Of a stretch of 64,000 nt of DNA, positions 51,901 to 64,000 are shown piece after piece. The DNA is taken from assembly GCA_026168455.1 (NCBI GenBank), contig CM047428.1:83284594-83348593 (forward strand), written 5' to 3'. The DNA is from Theocolax elegans. Taxonomy: Eukaryota; Arthropoda; Insecta; Hymenoptera; Cerocephalidae. Numbering within the stretch: the first letter of the stretch is position 1; every line of letters begins with the position of its first letter. The notes beneath the pieces were generated by a model, which searched no databases, was not told where the DNA came from, and saw only the letters and a program-made list of their open reading frames with translations. The position numbers and the translations under genes were made by a program.

Positions 51901-54900
51901 CTTCTGAAGGCAACGCGAATCTGGTTAAAATACGTATACGATGATACACGTCCCAAATGAATATTAGTAAAATAAGATACCAAAATACTTGTTGTCCGAT
52001 TATTTTGCTATCTTGTAGCCACGAAGCAGACTAACGTGTAATACCCAATAAATTGGGATTCTCGTACTGTGAATTACAACAATTGTGTCTCTAAGCCAAC
52101 CACAAATTTCCCGTCACCTCTTTGACCACAAAACTCAACCTCGTTACTATATATACACTGATACACATGTACATGTTCCTCAAATAACAATTGCAATTGA
52201 GTATCTTGTTGTTACTTCAGCAAGTACACAAATTTACGATCTACTTATTCCTGATATGCTCATCGATAACTAATGAATAGTCAATTAACTCCATCGACGA
52301 ATCATTTGGAAATTAACAGCATTTGTTATCCCAAGGAAATAAAACGATAAAAAATTACTTGGAAACGTAGATATCACCGAGTAAGGATTAGCGGTGAAAC
52401 GATTTTTTTAAATTAATATAATATTTTATGAAATGATAGATATCGTCTTTAAATAATTAGAAATTTATTGGATTTCGGTATGATTTTACCAATAACTTGT
52501 AAAGTCTTGTGAAATTCAATTACTTTTGTGTAATTGTTAATTATTATTTAGGAACATTTTTTCTCGTCTTTCATTGTTATTTATTGGACTTAAATTCGAA
52601 TATACTCATAATTTAAGCTATTGTTTAACTTATAAACATAGTTTTGGTTAAAAGCTTCCTCTAGCCTATGAGAATTAAGTACTGTTTAAAATAGTTAAGG
52701 TAAAAATGTAATCAAATCATTTTTATCTTCATAAATATTGCAAGTATGATAAGAGCGGACAAATTGAAAAGTAAATTAAATTTATACAAATTTTTAAGTT
52801 TGTACATATTATATTATACTAATAATTTACAATTACTCTGTTTATTTTAATTTATTTATAGCTGATAATTCAACGTTATTAATATTCGGACTGTACAAAA
52901 TTGTATTTAGATAATTCTAATTTAAATTAATTTCTAATAATTAATGAGTATGCCAGTGAAATGAAAGTCGAATCGAATGATGACTCTCACCGGTCATTCA
53001 TAACGTCAACATGAAGAATATTATTGAGATGTTATGGAAACTAAGATCCACGTAGATATTCTCTTGATGATCTCGTACAGGTTCCAAGATCGATTATAAT
53101 CTGATCGGTTGATTCAATTAGTCTGTTAGCGTGACCTTTACGAGCGATAGCAGACCGCGTTGCCGATGCGCACAGATTTTATAGCTTAGACTAACCCGAA
53201 ATGTTTGGTACGTGACAAGTTTGCTAATTATTTAGCCATGTTCCTTTGTCGGTACCGGTGTGAGCAATATTACTGTTTCAAGTTTAACTGGTTAATTTTA
53301 ATTTTTAAATACTTGTAGGATACTAGAAACATAATTTAAATCTTTTAAAAGTATTTACATTTATTTCATATTAAAGATAATTATAAATTTTATCAAGGAT
53401 ATATCCAAATTTTTTAAATTCATATATTTATTAGTAAAAGCTAATTTGTTAAAAATGTTTTGAACGTATTTATGAAAAAATCGTAGTTTAACGAAATGTT
53501 CTTTTCTAAACAAAATCTGCCGCTAGTAGTGAATGCCGAGTTTGTCTGATTAGTTGACTAATTGTTAAACGATTCCATTAGTAATGTGTAAAGGGAAAAG
53601 TTTCGATCGATCATTGATGTCTTAAACAGCTTTCAATCGATGCTACAAGAAGTACACATTTTTTCCTGCTACCTGTTAAAATCCAGAAACGTGTTAAAAT
53701 TTCTAATAGGGTCGCATACACTATAATTTGTATGTTATAAAATAAACTTCAGGTCTGTTATATCCCTGAGTTAATCTTGTATCATATGTAATTTATCACT
53801 CAAATGATTAATCTCCTGGTGATAGCCCGTCATACTCGAGTTTGTTTAGAGGATTAGCTATATTCTTCAATTTGTATCTTGGATATTGAGTACTCAATTT
53901 TTCCTATATAGCATATGTACATTATATACATATGGTTTTTCCAAAATTTTATCTTTTTTTCACTTTAGAATCGTTCGATCAAACAATAATATACTCTTTC
54001 TTCGCGTATAAATGCGCTCGATGTCAATATATATACATTTATAAAATGGATTTCTTTTTCCACTTTCGAGGATTCGATAAACTTTTCTCTTTACTCCCAC
54101 GTAAAAGTTAGCGATTCTTTATTTGCATTTTTCTTAGTCGATTTAACGGAAATAGCTTACTAAACAACTCTTGAAACTACTCTCGCAAAACTTGCTTTAT
54201 CACATTGACATTGTCATTTTTATGTCATACAGTTCAAATTGTCAAATTATTTATATAAAAAAACATGTGAAAGATCAAATGCGTTTACATAAAATAAATT
54301 ATATATTTATTTTATATTAAATAAATAAATTCATTGTGCGTACATATTGACTTTGATAAAATCAAAATCGTGTCGAAAGACATAACAAGGACACACATCA
54401 GAGGCAACATAAATCGGACAATTTTGGTCCAGCTAATGATTGAGTTGAGAAAGATAAGAAAACTCGGATATGACTCGAGAATGACTAAGTAGAATTATTC
54501 TGATATACTTTCGCCACTAAACCCTTATTCACTAAAATCACTGAATATGGAAACGTGCCATTGGTGTGTATATATACATAGATGTATATACATACAGTTA
54601 CTCAAAAGGAGAAGGGTTCGAAGTTACGCGCAAATATTAAGCTTGCCAAATTGCTTTCATAACTATTATAATTTATGTTAATTCACTATTTAATTAATTC
54701 TAATAAGACGCGCTTAATTGCTCCTTCTTTGTGTTAGTTTAGCCCAAGCGACGCTAATATAAACGCCCTTCTTCCTTTGTATAAATTGCACTGACTTATA
54801 TAGATGGTCGGTGTCTCTTTTTTTTTAAATGCTAATTATTCGATCTAATAATTACATTTTTTCAAGTGTAGGTATATTATACTATCGATTTCGACGACGC

Positions 54901-57900
54901 CAACCTTAATAGATACAAAAGTTTTACGTATATTTTTCTTGTTACACGACGTCTCTCGGTTAATTTATTTTACAGGTACAAATATAATGGAGATATTTGT
55001 GTAGTATAAAATTTCATGAATAGAAAATGCAAAGTACTAACATAATTTGAATTACACGTAAGAAGTTTACTCGAATTTTAATACGCTAATTGTGAAAATA
55101 TTATCATTGAGATAATAAAAATTGTTTAACAAAAAAGTATATAATACTTTTATATATTTTGTCCAGGAGAGACCGGTTAATTTATGAAATTGTACACTCA
55201 AGAATTTCTATTCGTAAGTTTAAGTATTTTATTTTATAGATGGATATAGTATTACAAAAAGTATCATAATTTTCTTATTAATTTGCCATTTATAATATTG
55301 AATTCTTCTATAATATAATGTTTAATATTTTAATAATGTCACAGAAACTTCTTAAAGGTAGAAAATTCGCAGAGGCACATACACAGGCACCGTCATAATA
55401 ATTTCGTTTTAAACATATACGCTGCTTGAAATTTAATATGTATTTTCATGGAAAAATAGTAAAAGAATTTCTCGGTTATTATCATGATTCACTTAAAAAC
55501 ACAACTGCGCGAGTCTCTCTTCTAACGCGCGAAACGTAACTTTGCGTTATACCACGAGATAATTATGAAAACACATTTACTAGAGAAAAAAATCTATCGT
55601 AACGTTGCGTGTAAATAAAAGCTAAAACGAAAAAAATCCGCATAAAAAATTCTGTTATTTTTAATGCGCGCGATTGCGAATTTCGAAACTACACGACGAC
55701 GAATCATCGGTCTTGTCAAAGCAACCGCAACAAGCGCAACCGTAAGTGTCAAATACAATTGTCGCGATAGATGTAAAAATTCATTGCTCGAAAAAAGTTA
55801 AAAATAATATATACAACTAATCGACGAACGATCTTTTTTTTTTGTTAATTGCATTTGAAACAGCTCGAATAGCCAGAGGCGAAGTATGAAATTACGTGGG
55901 AAGAATACAAAGCTTGCACGTCTTGCACAAAGGGCGCTTTGTCGAAGATAATTATAATTTTTTTTTCACGAACTTGCGTTTTTCCCTTTTCCTTTGTGCT
56001 TCAGTTTTACTTGTAGCCAACTTCTTTTTTTTATGTTTTTCGTTATTTCACCGAAAATACGATTAAAATTTGTTCTGCTCGAAAACAATATATACTTTAA
56101 CCCTCGAAAGTAGTAAACAATGACACTTCGTAAAACAATTAAGGCGGAAACTTTATTTGCATAATTTCCCAAAGCTTCCCCACAAGTTGGACAAACTTTT
56201 TTTGTATAAGATTCACGTACACTTACTTTTTTCGGTTTTGTTGCGAGAATCATTACCCAGTTAAAAATTCGTCCAACTTTAAATACAATTACTTGTGTGT
56301 CTTGAAGAATACATTAAACAATACTTTATTAGCAACACGAATATTCAAATAATTTTTTAAACGAATTAACGTAATATGATATTTCAGAATAATTCAGAAT
56401 ATTCGTGGTCCATCGATGAACTTTATCGACACTCGAAACTCTATATTCTACGAGGAAATGGACGAAAATTATGCAAATGATGAATTTTCCACCTCTGTAT
56501 GATTGTACATAGAAAACTCACAAGTCTGATTATTTTCATAGTCGACCTATATATTTTTAATCATAACGACTTTACTGACCGATTTCTATAGACTGCACAC
56601 ATATATATTTTAGAAAATTTCGATTTTTAAAAATTAAATGATTATACTCCGAGGTTGCATGCTTTATAATTCAACCTTTGCAAACTCTCCGTTTTAGAAA
56701 CTTTGTACGTACACGCGGTAGTTGTTAGAATGAATATTTAACTTGGCAATCGAGTGAATTTCATTATTCCAAATGCTACACTAGACTCGATAGTATATTG
56801 AAAAATTTGTAAGAATAAATTTTAATTAATTTTTTTCCTCTGCTACAACGAGCGGCGAGACTTACGACGTCGTTATATCCTTGTATTATATTTTAATGGG
56901 ATTCTAATAATTAAGTTTCGAAAGATAATGGATTGATGTACTTATATATTATAACGTTCCAACTTTTCTCCTTTTAATTAATGTAGTGATAAACGTGTAT
57001 TTTAATTTCACTGGAATTGACATTCTTTTCCACTTTTACTTAACGATTATTTTTCGAAAAGATCCACAAACTTTTCAATTACAAAAGTTTTATCGTATAT
57101 ATATAAAAATTTTTGTTGACATTACTGCGTATATATAAAACGTGCGGGAAGTATCCCTAAAAATATATAATATATATATTTTCAGAAAAATAAAATAATT
57201 TTACGAGTACGAGATTCTCGAATTTACTACGAATCAATCGTACAATTTAGAATCATCCATAGTAAAATTGTTCGTCCCACGTTAGATCCAAAAATGTAAA
57301 TTAATATTAAACGTATAGACGTAAATTGAATTTAGTGGCTTTTTATACAGGAGCGAAGACGAGAATAAAGGAGAGGCGTAAAACATTTTTCTATACGATA
57401 TATTTTAAAAATGTCATAGAATACAAGAAAATCCTTCGTTTGAAATGTATCATCTGGAACCTCAAGGAAAAATCGAAAAAACGTGATACTTTTCACATCG
57501 TGCATATCTAGGTCGCATGTTGTTCTCGGTAAGTTAAGAAACTTGGAAAATCGAACGCGCGAATAACAGTTTGTAATGTTAAGCTTTAACCCTTACCAAG
57601 TTGACTAATTAAATCGTCAACCGGAATCAGAGTGAGATTTGTACCTCTCGAATATTTCTTATATACATATATGTATATACATAGACGTATACATACGTAT
57701 AACCGAAAGCAACCTCGAGTTTCACTTGCGAGTTGTCGGTGCGCTCTGTGTATAATTTCCTGTCTCGACATCTCGGAACAATAAGGGACAACTACCACGA
57801 AAAAGCTCTGTTATATACATTTTATTTAAATCATGGATTTACTTAATTAAAATAGGATTTAATGAAATTGTTGCTAAACGTATATACATCAATCGAGATC

Positions 57901-57953
57901 GGTAACATTTGATTATCGATTTGTGGGTGTATTGTTACTCTTTTCAATTTGAC

Positions 57954-57971
57954 ATATATATATATATATAT
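57954..57971. repeat. TA microsatellite
   Basis: About nine tandem TA units. Confidence 0.85.
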
Positions 57972-60531
57972 ACGCAAGGTCACGCGGTATTCTCTTTTAA
58001 AGGTAAAATTGTTTGCAAGTTGATTATACGGCAAAGGTTGATGGTATTACACGCGAATGGTTATTTCATAAAACTGAAGTTATAGGCCTTCTCGTTGAAA
58101 GCGTATTAGTGGAAATTAAATTTGGTATATGTAGTTAATGCGCTCTCTACCATAAACTACAACAGAAACTGCGCGTTAAAGATAATCCTTTTAAACCTTT
58201 TTTAATCATATTTGCGGGAAAAAAAATATTATTGCATTAAATTTATTTGCTTGTCTATTCTTAACAACATCTTTCTTTTTCAACTTGTTATTATATACTC
58301 TCAATTGTCATTAATAGATACATTGTTGAAAGTTAGATATGGTTAACACAAGTTGAAGCAAGAGTGAGTACCGAGATTATTTTTTAAATGTTTTACTTTG
58401 ATTAAAAACAGAATCTAACTTCAGATCAACAAAAATTCATTAGGTTTTTACAAACATTATCTTTGAAACACTATTTTACGTGCTCCGAGTATCATATACT
58501 TTTCAACGTCTTTTATCGTTAAGTAATTGAGATTTTCGGGCAGCCGCAGACCTCGATTTTACACTTTATCGTTACAGACGAATCAATATTGTTTATTATT
58601 AATTATTAATTTAAATTTTATTATTTAAAAAAGCTTCAACTCATATATACATGTATTTCAGTTACTATTATAATTTTTGGTAATTTTAATACAATATTTA
58701 TTTGCTTACATTTGACAGCGTATTCAATTAAAATATATAAATGCTTCGTAGATTCAAGTAAATATTATACATTTTATATTTAATTAAATTTGTTTTATTT
58801 AAATAAATATTTATTTATTATTTCCCGAAATATATTTAAAAATTTTGAATATTTCTTTTGCATAAGACTTAAAAAAGATGCACAAATGTTTATGCACGTG
58901 AAGCATAAAGTTACGAAATATGTTTATTTGGTATTAATACATATACGTATAAGGGTAAAATTTGACCTACTTTTGGAATAAATGAAGAAGTATCTATCAA
59001 ACAAGTATCCACTGCACATCATATTGATTATTCAAAATGAATTTTAAATAACTAAATTGATAATTACATTCTGATTCGTAAATGAAATAATTTTCTAAAT
59101 GTATTAAAATCGCAAAATTAAATTCGAAAATTTTTCACTCAATTAATATTTAAAATATTTAAATATACGGTCAAGGGAAAACGAGAAAAGCATTTTAATT
59201 AAATAAATTAATAAAAAAAATGTTGTATATAATTAATTGTTTACAGCAAGAAAAGAGAAATTAAAATTTTTTCTGTTATGTTATACAAATTAATTAATAG
59301 ATAGGTTATCAATTAGCGGTGATTAAGTAAATTATAACATTCTACAATTACAATTAATGAGGTTCCTGTATAATATTTTTCTATAGTACTGCCCTTGATC
59401 CATAATATTACATTTTTTTAATTTTGTACGCAGACAGAAAAAGAGAGAGAGAACAATAAAAACAATATTTTCATTCTTTTTTATTATTTCTTCTTATATA
59501 CACGGAAAAAAGTTAATCCCACGTTTTTATTACGCTTCTTGTACTCACGAGCTCGAATTCACTCTAAAACGTTTAACTTCGTTCTACACACCAACAATGA
59601 GGAGAAAGAGAAAAAAAATAATAGTCCAAACGATGTTAATCCAGTTAAATAACAAGCCTTTAGAACTTCGAAAAATTTACCAACGTGTGTAAAGAAAACT
59701 GTATTCCCGAGCCACTCAAATTTTTGCAGGTCACCGGCGAAACGATAACGAGAACGGCTAATTATTATTTTTTTAAATGGACAGTGACGCGTACGAACTC
59801 GGATTATGTCGTCTAAATATTTGACAAATACAAAAAAATTTTCTGTCCGTTGGTTTTTTTAAACGCGCTATTCGTAATTACAGCGCGGTACAAAATTTAA
59901 AATTAACTTCTCTAGGTAATTCGGTTTCCGCGTTGACCAACAGAATTTTGCCGTTTTTTTTATTTTTCAAGGTGAGAGAGATCAATTTTGTCGCTCTTGA
60001 TTATCGTTTAAATATTTGACAAAGCTTTTTATACACTTTGGTTAGGTGTCGATATCTTTATTTCAATTCTACACGTACTTGTTTATCTTATTTTTAGTGA
60101 ATATTTTATTTATATTCGGTGTTTAAGAAAATATTTAAAAAGCAGTTTACTTGGTTACGAAATGCGATAAGGTTGAATAATTTTTATCGAGAAGTAGATT
60201 ATTTGCATCTACAGTCCATTGTTTTCCGTTCTCATTTAGCGTCGCTCATTTTGCAATATTAACGTCTTGATGAAATTACGAGAGAGCCCCCAAAACGACG
60301 AGCTAGCTCCATTGTGCAAGGAAAATTAATTGTTCAAAAGGAATGTTTACGAAGCTGAAACTTAAATGAAAATTTATATATCGTCCGAGAGAGTCCATTA
60401 TGCACTAACGCATAGAACAACAACAAAAATGTATATATAAAAACCATTTTTCATCTACGCGAATAAACAACAAGAACGATCGTTTCCGTGCACTTTGAAT
60501 TTCAATAAGGCGCTACGACAAAGACACGCAC

Positions 60532-60550
60532 CCACACACACACACACACA
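60532..60550. repeat. CA microsatellite
   Basis: About nine tandem CA units. Confidence 0.85.
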
Positions 60551-62586
60551 ATACACTCGTAATTACCAAAAGATGCGAAAGAAAAAAATATCACAAGTCG
60601 TTAATTAAAATTGTAATTAAACTTCGCTTGTACACTACTCGATATATATATATATATTTTTCTAATTCAATTTTTTCAGTATAAAGAAAATATTGATCAA
60701 GATATTATACATATAGATATTTCTCTCGAAGAGTAATAAAAAAAAATGATCAGCAGTATTTGAGAACCGATGAAAAATTCTTTACTCCTGTCCGGGTTTT
60801 CGACTTTTCAAAAATTGACGACGGATCTGTGGGAAATTTCAACCGTGCCCTAAAAATCTCCGACCCTCATCTCGAGAGGTAAAAGTCCCGCGTAGATATC
60901 GTTTTGTCGTTTATATCGATCACTGCCTTTTTTCATCCGCGCGACCTGGTCTTTCTTTGTTGTCACACACACGTTACTTTAATACAGTATTTTATTTGAC
61001 ATTAATCTTATACCTAGCGTATATATACATGTCAGGTATATTATTATTATACAAATTTATAGAAAATGTTGAAAAATTTATTACTATTTTTTTTTAAAAT
61101 ATTTAATTAAATTTTGTACTCCATGCATAGTTCGATGTATACAGGGGTGTAAAAATTTTTATTTCAATATTAAAACATTTTTCAAAAAATATTTTTTAAG
61201 ATAAATACAAAATGTACGTCAAAGAGAAGTAGAATATTTAACAAAATTAATTTAATATCAATTTTGATAAAGTTATATCGCTGAATGTATATAGGTGTGG
61301 TCTGACCTATTATTCTCGCTATTTATAACACTGCGGTTTATATATGAAGCGACAGAAAGAAAATTTTAAAAGATTCACGCGCTTTTGCATTATTAAGAGC
61401 TTTTTATTTATTAAATGTCACTTTTTCTCTTGAGTTATCGCACGCAAATAAAACTTTATACACCACTTCATTGATAAGGCAACATTTTCATAATCAAGGG
61501 AACGTCGGACTTAAATTACAGGGATCTGCGCCTTTGAAAATATTGTTTAAGACATTCAACGAAACAAAATCTGAAAAAATATTTAAAACATGCTCATGAT
61601 CTAGACTTTCTGAGAAACAAATTGTACGAATTGAATCAGAAACAAAATTGGTCAAACATTTTTAAAGGTGCCATTGAAGTAAAGATTTGAAACTTTGGAG
61701 AAGGATAACCATTCAATTTGCTGGTAATTCTGTATTTGGGTTATGCATAAAACATTAGACAATTGTTAAATAAATATTAATAATTGTACTTCTCTGCTCG
61801 GTCGGTAACAATCAGGAATGTAAACAGAAAGTCTTGCCGTGTAGAAGTTTCTTACACGGTGCATACAAGAAAGTAATGTTATTAGAAACAGAAACTTGGA
61901 TAAATTTATTTTATTCATTTCGCCAAAATTACACAGAGAATAGTAAAAAAGGCTATTGGAAAGTATATACACATTATATCCTGTATGAACATATGCCTTA
62001 GCCTGCGAAACTTTCCTATAGAATATTCCGAGGTTTCAAAAGTCGGTAATTCATGTCTGTCAAGAAGAAGAATTGAATTGTATAATAAAAGATCCTTTTT
62101 CCCTAAATATCACGAGAAAAATTTTATTACATATAGAAATAATATATATTTTTTCTCCATCTTCGAAAAGTAAACGAAAAAACTTGAGACGCGCATAACA
62201 ATAAAATGTGGCAAAATTTTGCTAAAAGAAATAGCGTTCGCGATAAATAAATATGGGATTGAGATAAAATTTCTGGTCGATCGTAAACTTGAAAAGTTAT
62301 ATTTTTTTTCACAAAAAGGTATAAGCGAAATTCACTAGCACAAGCCAAAATGGTCTTTTAAATTGAACCACTCCGAAGAAATATATATATAACGAAAAAT
62401 TTTTGCGAGCACATAATTTACATGTGAATATTATACGTTTCCATTATTCTTTTCAATAGCCATCTCTTATTATTTTTATGATTATCTAAACTGCCTTTTT
62501 TCCACGTAAATTACGGAATTAATTATAGATCTCTCGTTTTGTTATTAAAAAGAAAGAAAAATATTTTTATAAATTGAATTTGACGT

Positions 62587-63202
62587 TGTAACGTGTCCGA
62601 ATGAGCCGCACAAACGGACATATGTATATATAGATATATGTGTGTGTGTACTCGCCTATAAAGTGTAGCGAGTATGATTGGCTACAAAGGAGTGGGGGGC
62701 CGTCCTGCGAAAATCGTAGGCAAGCTGCGAAAATCGCGAGAGGACAAGTCCTCTTTCGCTCGAGGCCCACCGACGAAGAAAGGTTGACCACTGGGTTTCT
62801 CCGGTCGTGCCAGCATCCGACGACGTGGCCTGACACAAGACGTGGCCTGACGCGCAGTCATCAGCGGAGAGGTTCTCCGACGACACTCCGGATGGTCTCG
62901 GGCGAATTGAGCCAGCACTGAGCATGCGGACGAATTATTCGCAAGATAAGTACCCACGGAACGAATTTCATACGAACGTAGATTTCGCGTATTTTTCTTT
63001 ATACCAAGTACTTTAATTTTGTATCCCTCGCTCGTGGTCGATCGGTCGTTACACAAGCTACTATTGTATCATTGTACGAAAATGTCAATAAAATTATATA
63101 TATATACCGTTGACCGATTTGAAGAAGTCCTTTTTTCCTGAGCCATTTCGCACCTCGTTATTTGAAGAGAAAATACTCTCTATATTAGAGATAAATTTTA
63201 CA
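62587..63202 (+). mobile_element. 5' LTR of an LTR retrotransposon
   Basis: The segment starts TGTAACGTG and ends TTTTACA, so the tips form the short inverted repeat TGTAA/TTACA normal for LTRs, and it stops one base before a primer-binding site. It has a TATA box (TATAAAG, 62657-62663) and a polyadenylation signal (AATAAA, 63087-63092) in the expected order. It is GC-richer than its surroundings and holds small internal repeats (CTGCGAAAATCG near 62704 and 62725; GACGTGGCCTGAC near 62821 and 62839). The start is inferred from the TG and the inverted tips; the 3' LTR that would confirm it is outside the window. Confidence 0.75.
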
Positions 63203-63203
63203 T

Positions 63204-63221
63204 TGGCGCCCAACGTGGGGC
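63204..63221 (+). other. tRNA-Lys primer-binding site
   Basis: TGGCGCCCAACGTGGGGC is complementary to the 3' end (with CCA) of the insect tRNA-Lys(CTT) as I recall that tRNA. It lies one base after the LTR, the standard position for minus-strand priming. Confidence 0.85.
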
Positions 63222-63325
63222 AGTTTATACTTTTGTTTTTTTCTATTTTATTAAAAGGTTTGAAAAAGAGAAAAGTTGAATGTAAACCTAGTAACCCTAA
63301 ATTAACAAGTGTGCGTGAATGGTTT

Positions 63326-64000
63326 ATGGAAGTCATAAAATCAAGCTACGTTACGCGATCAGGAAGACAAACTACACATGTTACATACAGATATAATATA
63401 AAACAAAACTTTAAGGATAAACGAAGAAGAGAAAAAATGTCTGCACCAGGAGACCAGATCGACCAAACCGGAAGAAACATCGAGGATGTTACTGCAACGA
63501 TTGAAGGAAATGGTACACAAACGAATGCCGAAGAAATGCGAGAAGAATTGACAAAACTTCGAGCCGACAACGAAGCTCAACGAATCGAGCTGGAATCCGC
63601 AAGAAAACAAAGAGAGGAGATAGATTTATTACGACAACAAATAGCGCAGCTACGAGCCAATAATAATGAGGTAAATAATACATCTCGTTCGCAAATTCGG
63701 TGTGAGCAGGGGATACGGAGCGATATTTCTCAAGATAACGATAATATAAATGCGATTGATTTTCTCGGTTTCATAAACTCTATTAATAACACACAAATAG
63801 ACTTAAAGGTTCCAAAGTTTACTGATGAAAGTCAAAAAAATCCGATTGCTTTTATAGAAGACATAGAACACTTTTTTAAAATAAAAGGAATAAAAGATGA
63901 CAAAAAACTATCGGTAGTTGAACTTGCTTTAGAAGATAAAAGTAAGCTTTGGTTCTCTTTGAATAATTATGCTATAAAAACATATACGCAATTTAAATAC
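63326..64000 (+). CDS. Retrotransposon gag protein, N-terminal part (runs off window)
   Basis: An open frame from ATG 63326 continues without stop to the end of the window (225 codons); another in-frame ATG at 63437 is an alternative start. The frame is in fact open back through the primer-binding site, so the true start is uncertain. About residues 70-110 form a charged, heptad-like helix (EELTKLRADNEAQRIELES), likely a coiled coil. From about residue 158 the pattern VPKFTDESQKNPIAFIEDIE, then FFKIKGI and KLWFSL, is typical of the gag capsid region of Ty3/gypsy-type elements. Gag would form the particle that packages element RNA. The nucleocapsid and pol lie beyond the window, so intactness and superfamily cannot be settled. 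Confidence 0.85.
   Translation, partial: MEVIKSSYVTRSGRQTTHVTYRYNIKQNFKDKRRREKMSAPGDQIDQTGRNIEDVTATIEGNGTQTNAEEMREELTKLRADNEAQRIELESARKQREEIDLLRQQIAQLRANNNEVNNTSRSQIRCEQGIRSDISQDNDNINAIDFLGFINSINNTQIDLKVPKFTDESQKNPIAFIEDIEHFFKIKGIKDDKKLSVVELALEDKSKLWFSLNNYAIKTYTQFKY

Larger units (their letters stand above)
44290..62586. other. Long non-coding stretch, no gene recognised
   Basis: Mostly AT-rich DNA. A slightly GC-richer patch at about 44577-44880 carries overlapping frames on both strands (108 codons plus, 147 codons minus), but neither has a motif, so I do not call a gene. Microsatellites lie at 44548, 48911, 57954 and 60532. A small perfect hairpin (CCGTGTA with TACACGG) is at about 61837-61859. 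No exon set, rRNA or tRNA gene was recognised. Confidence 0.5.

Noticed and set aside
55966..56253. Minus-strand frame with a CPTCG motif resembling half a zinc ribbon
   Set aside because: Only one C-x2-C pair is present and the rest has no family similarity that I recognise; most likely chance.

Overview
This is AT-rich eukaryotic DNA, almost certainly insect and most likely hymenopteran (ant, bee or wasp). The main reason is that the only convincing host gene is a nine-exon odorant receptor of the insect 7tm_6 type with hymenopteran-style sequence. The rest is intergenic or intronic DNA with many microsatellites, and CpG does not look depleted. Most short open frames are chance frames and are not annotated.

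Layout. 1-8215: non-coding DNA with microsatellites. 8216-9230: a 1 kb fold-back (palindromic) element with a smaller hairpin nested in one arm, followed at 9334-9403 by a tRNA-like relic. 14581-15690: a mobile element (called X here) interrupted by a second fold-back element that left a TAA duplication. 18442-21962: a near-perfect 1.76 kb tandem duplication without a recognisable gene. 23800-32164: the odorant receptor gene. It carries a 1.7 kb tandem duplication of exons 2-3, a 0.88 kb tandem duplication that copies part of exon 4, a 1.2 kb terminal-inverted-repeat element with subterminal repeats in intron 3, and another copy of element X in intron 4. About 32494-32850: a GC-richer, promoter-like patch. 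33982-34433: a tRNA-derived SINE with a 13 bp target-site duplication. 35437-36277 and 43690-44286: two more fold-back elements. 44294-62586: mostly featureless non-coding DNA. 62587-64000: the 5' LTR, tRNA-Lys primer-binding site and start of gag of an LTR retrotransposon running off the window.

The receptor's nine exons splice by canonical GT-AG signals with matching phases into a 398-codon frame, the usual length of the family. Exon 2 plus exon 3 is 238 nt, not a multiple of three, so a transcript containing both duplicated pairs would be frameshifted; only one pair can be used. The three tandem duplications lie within about 12 kb and differ mainly by single-base changes in homopolymer or dinucleotide runs, so they are either very recent or partly an assembly artefact.

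No prokaryotic system, CRISPR array or other defence locus was seen. The most interesting features are the duplicated receptor exons and the unusual density of distinct fold-back elements, one pair of which shows an occupied and an empty insertion site within this same window.
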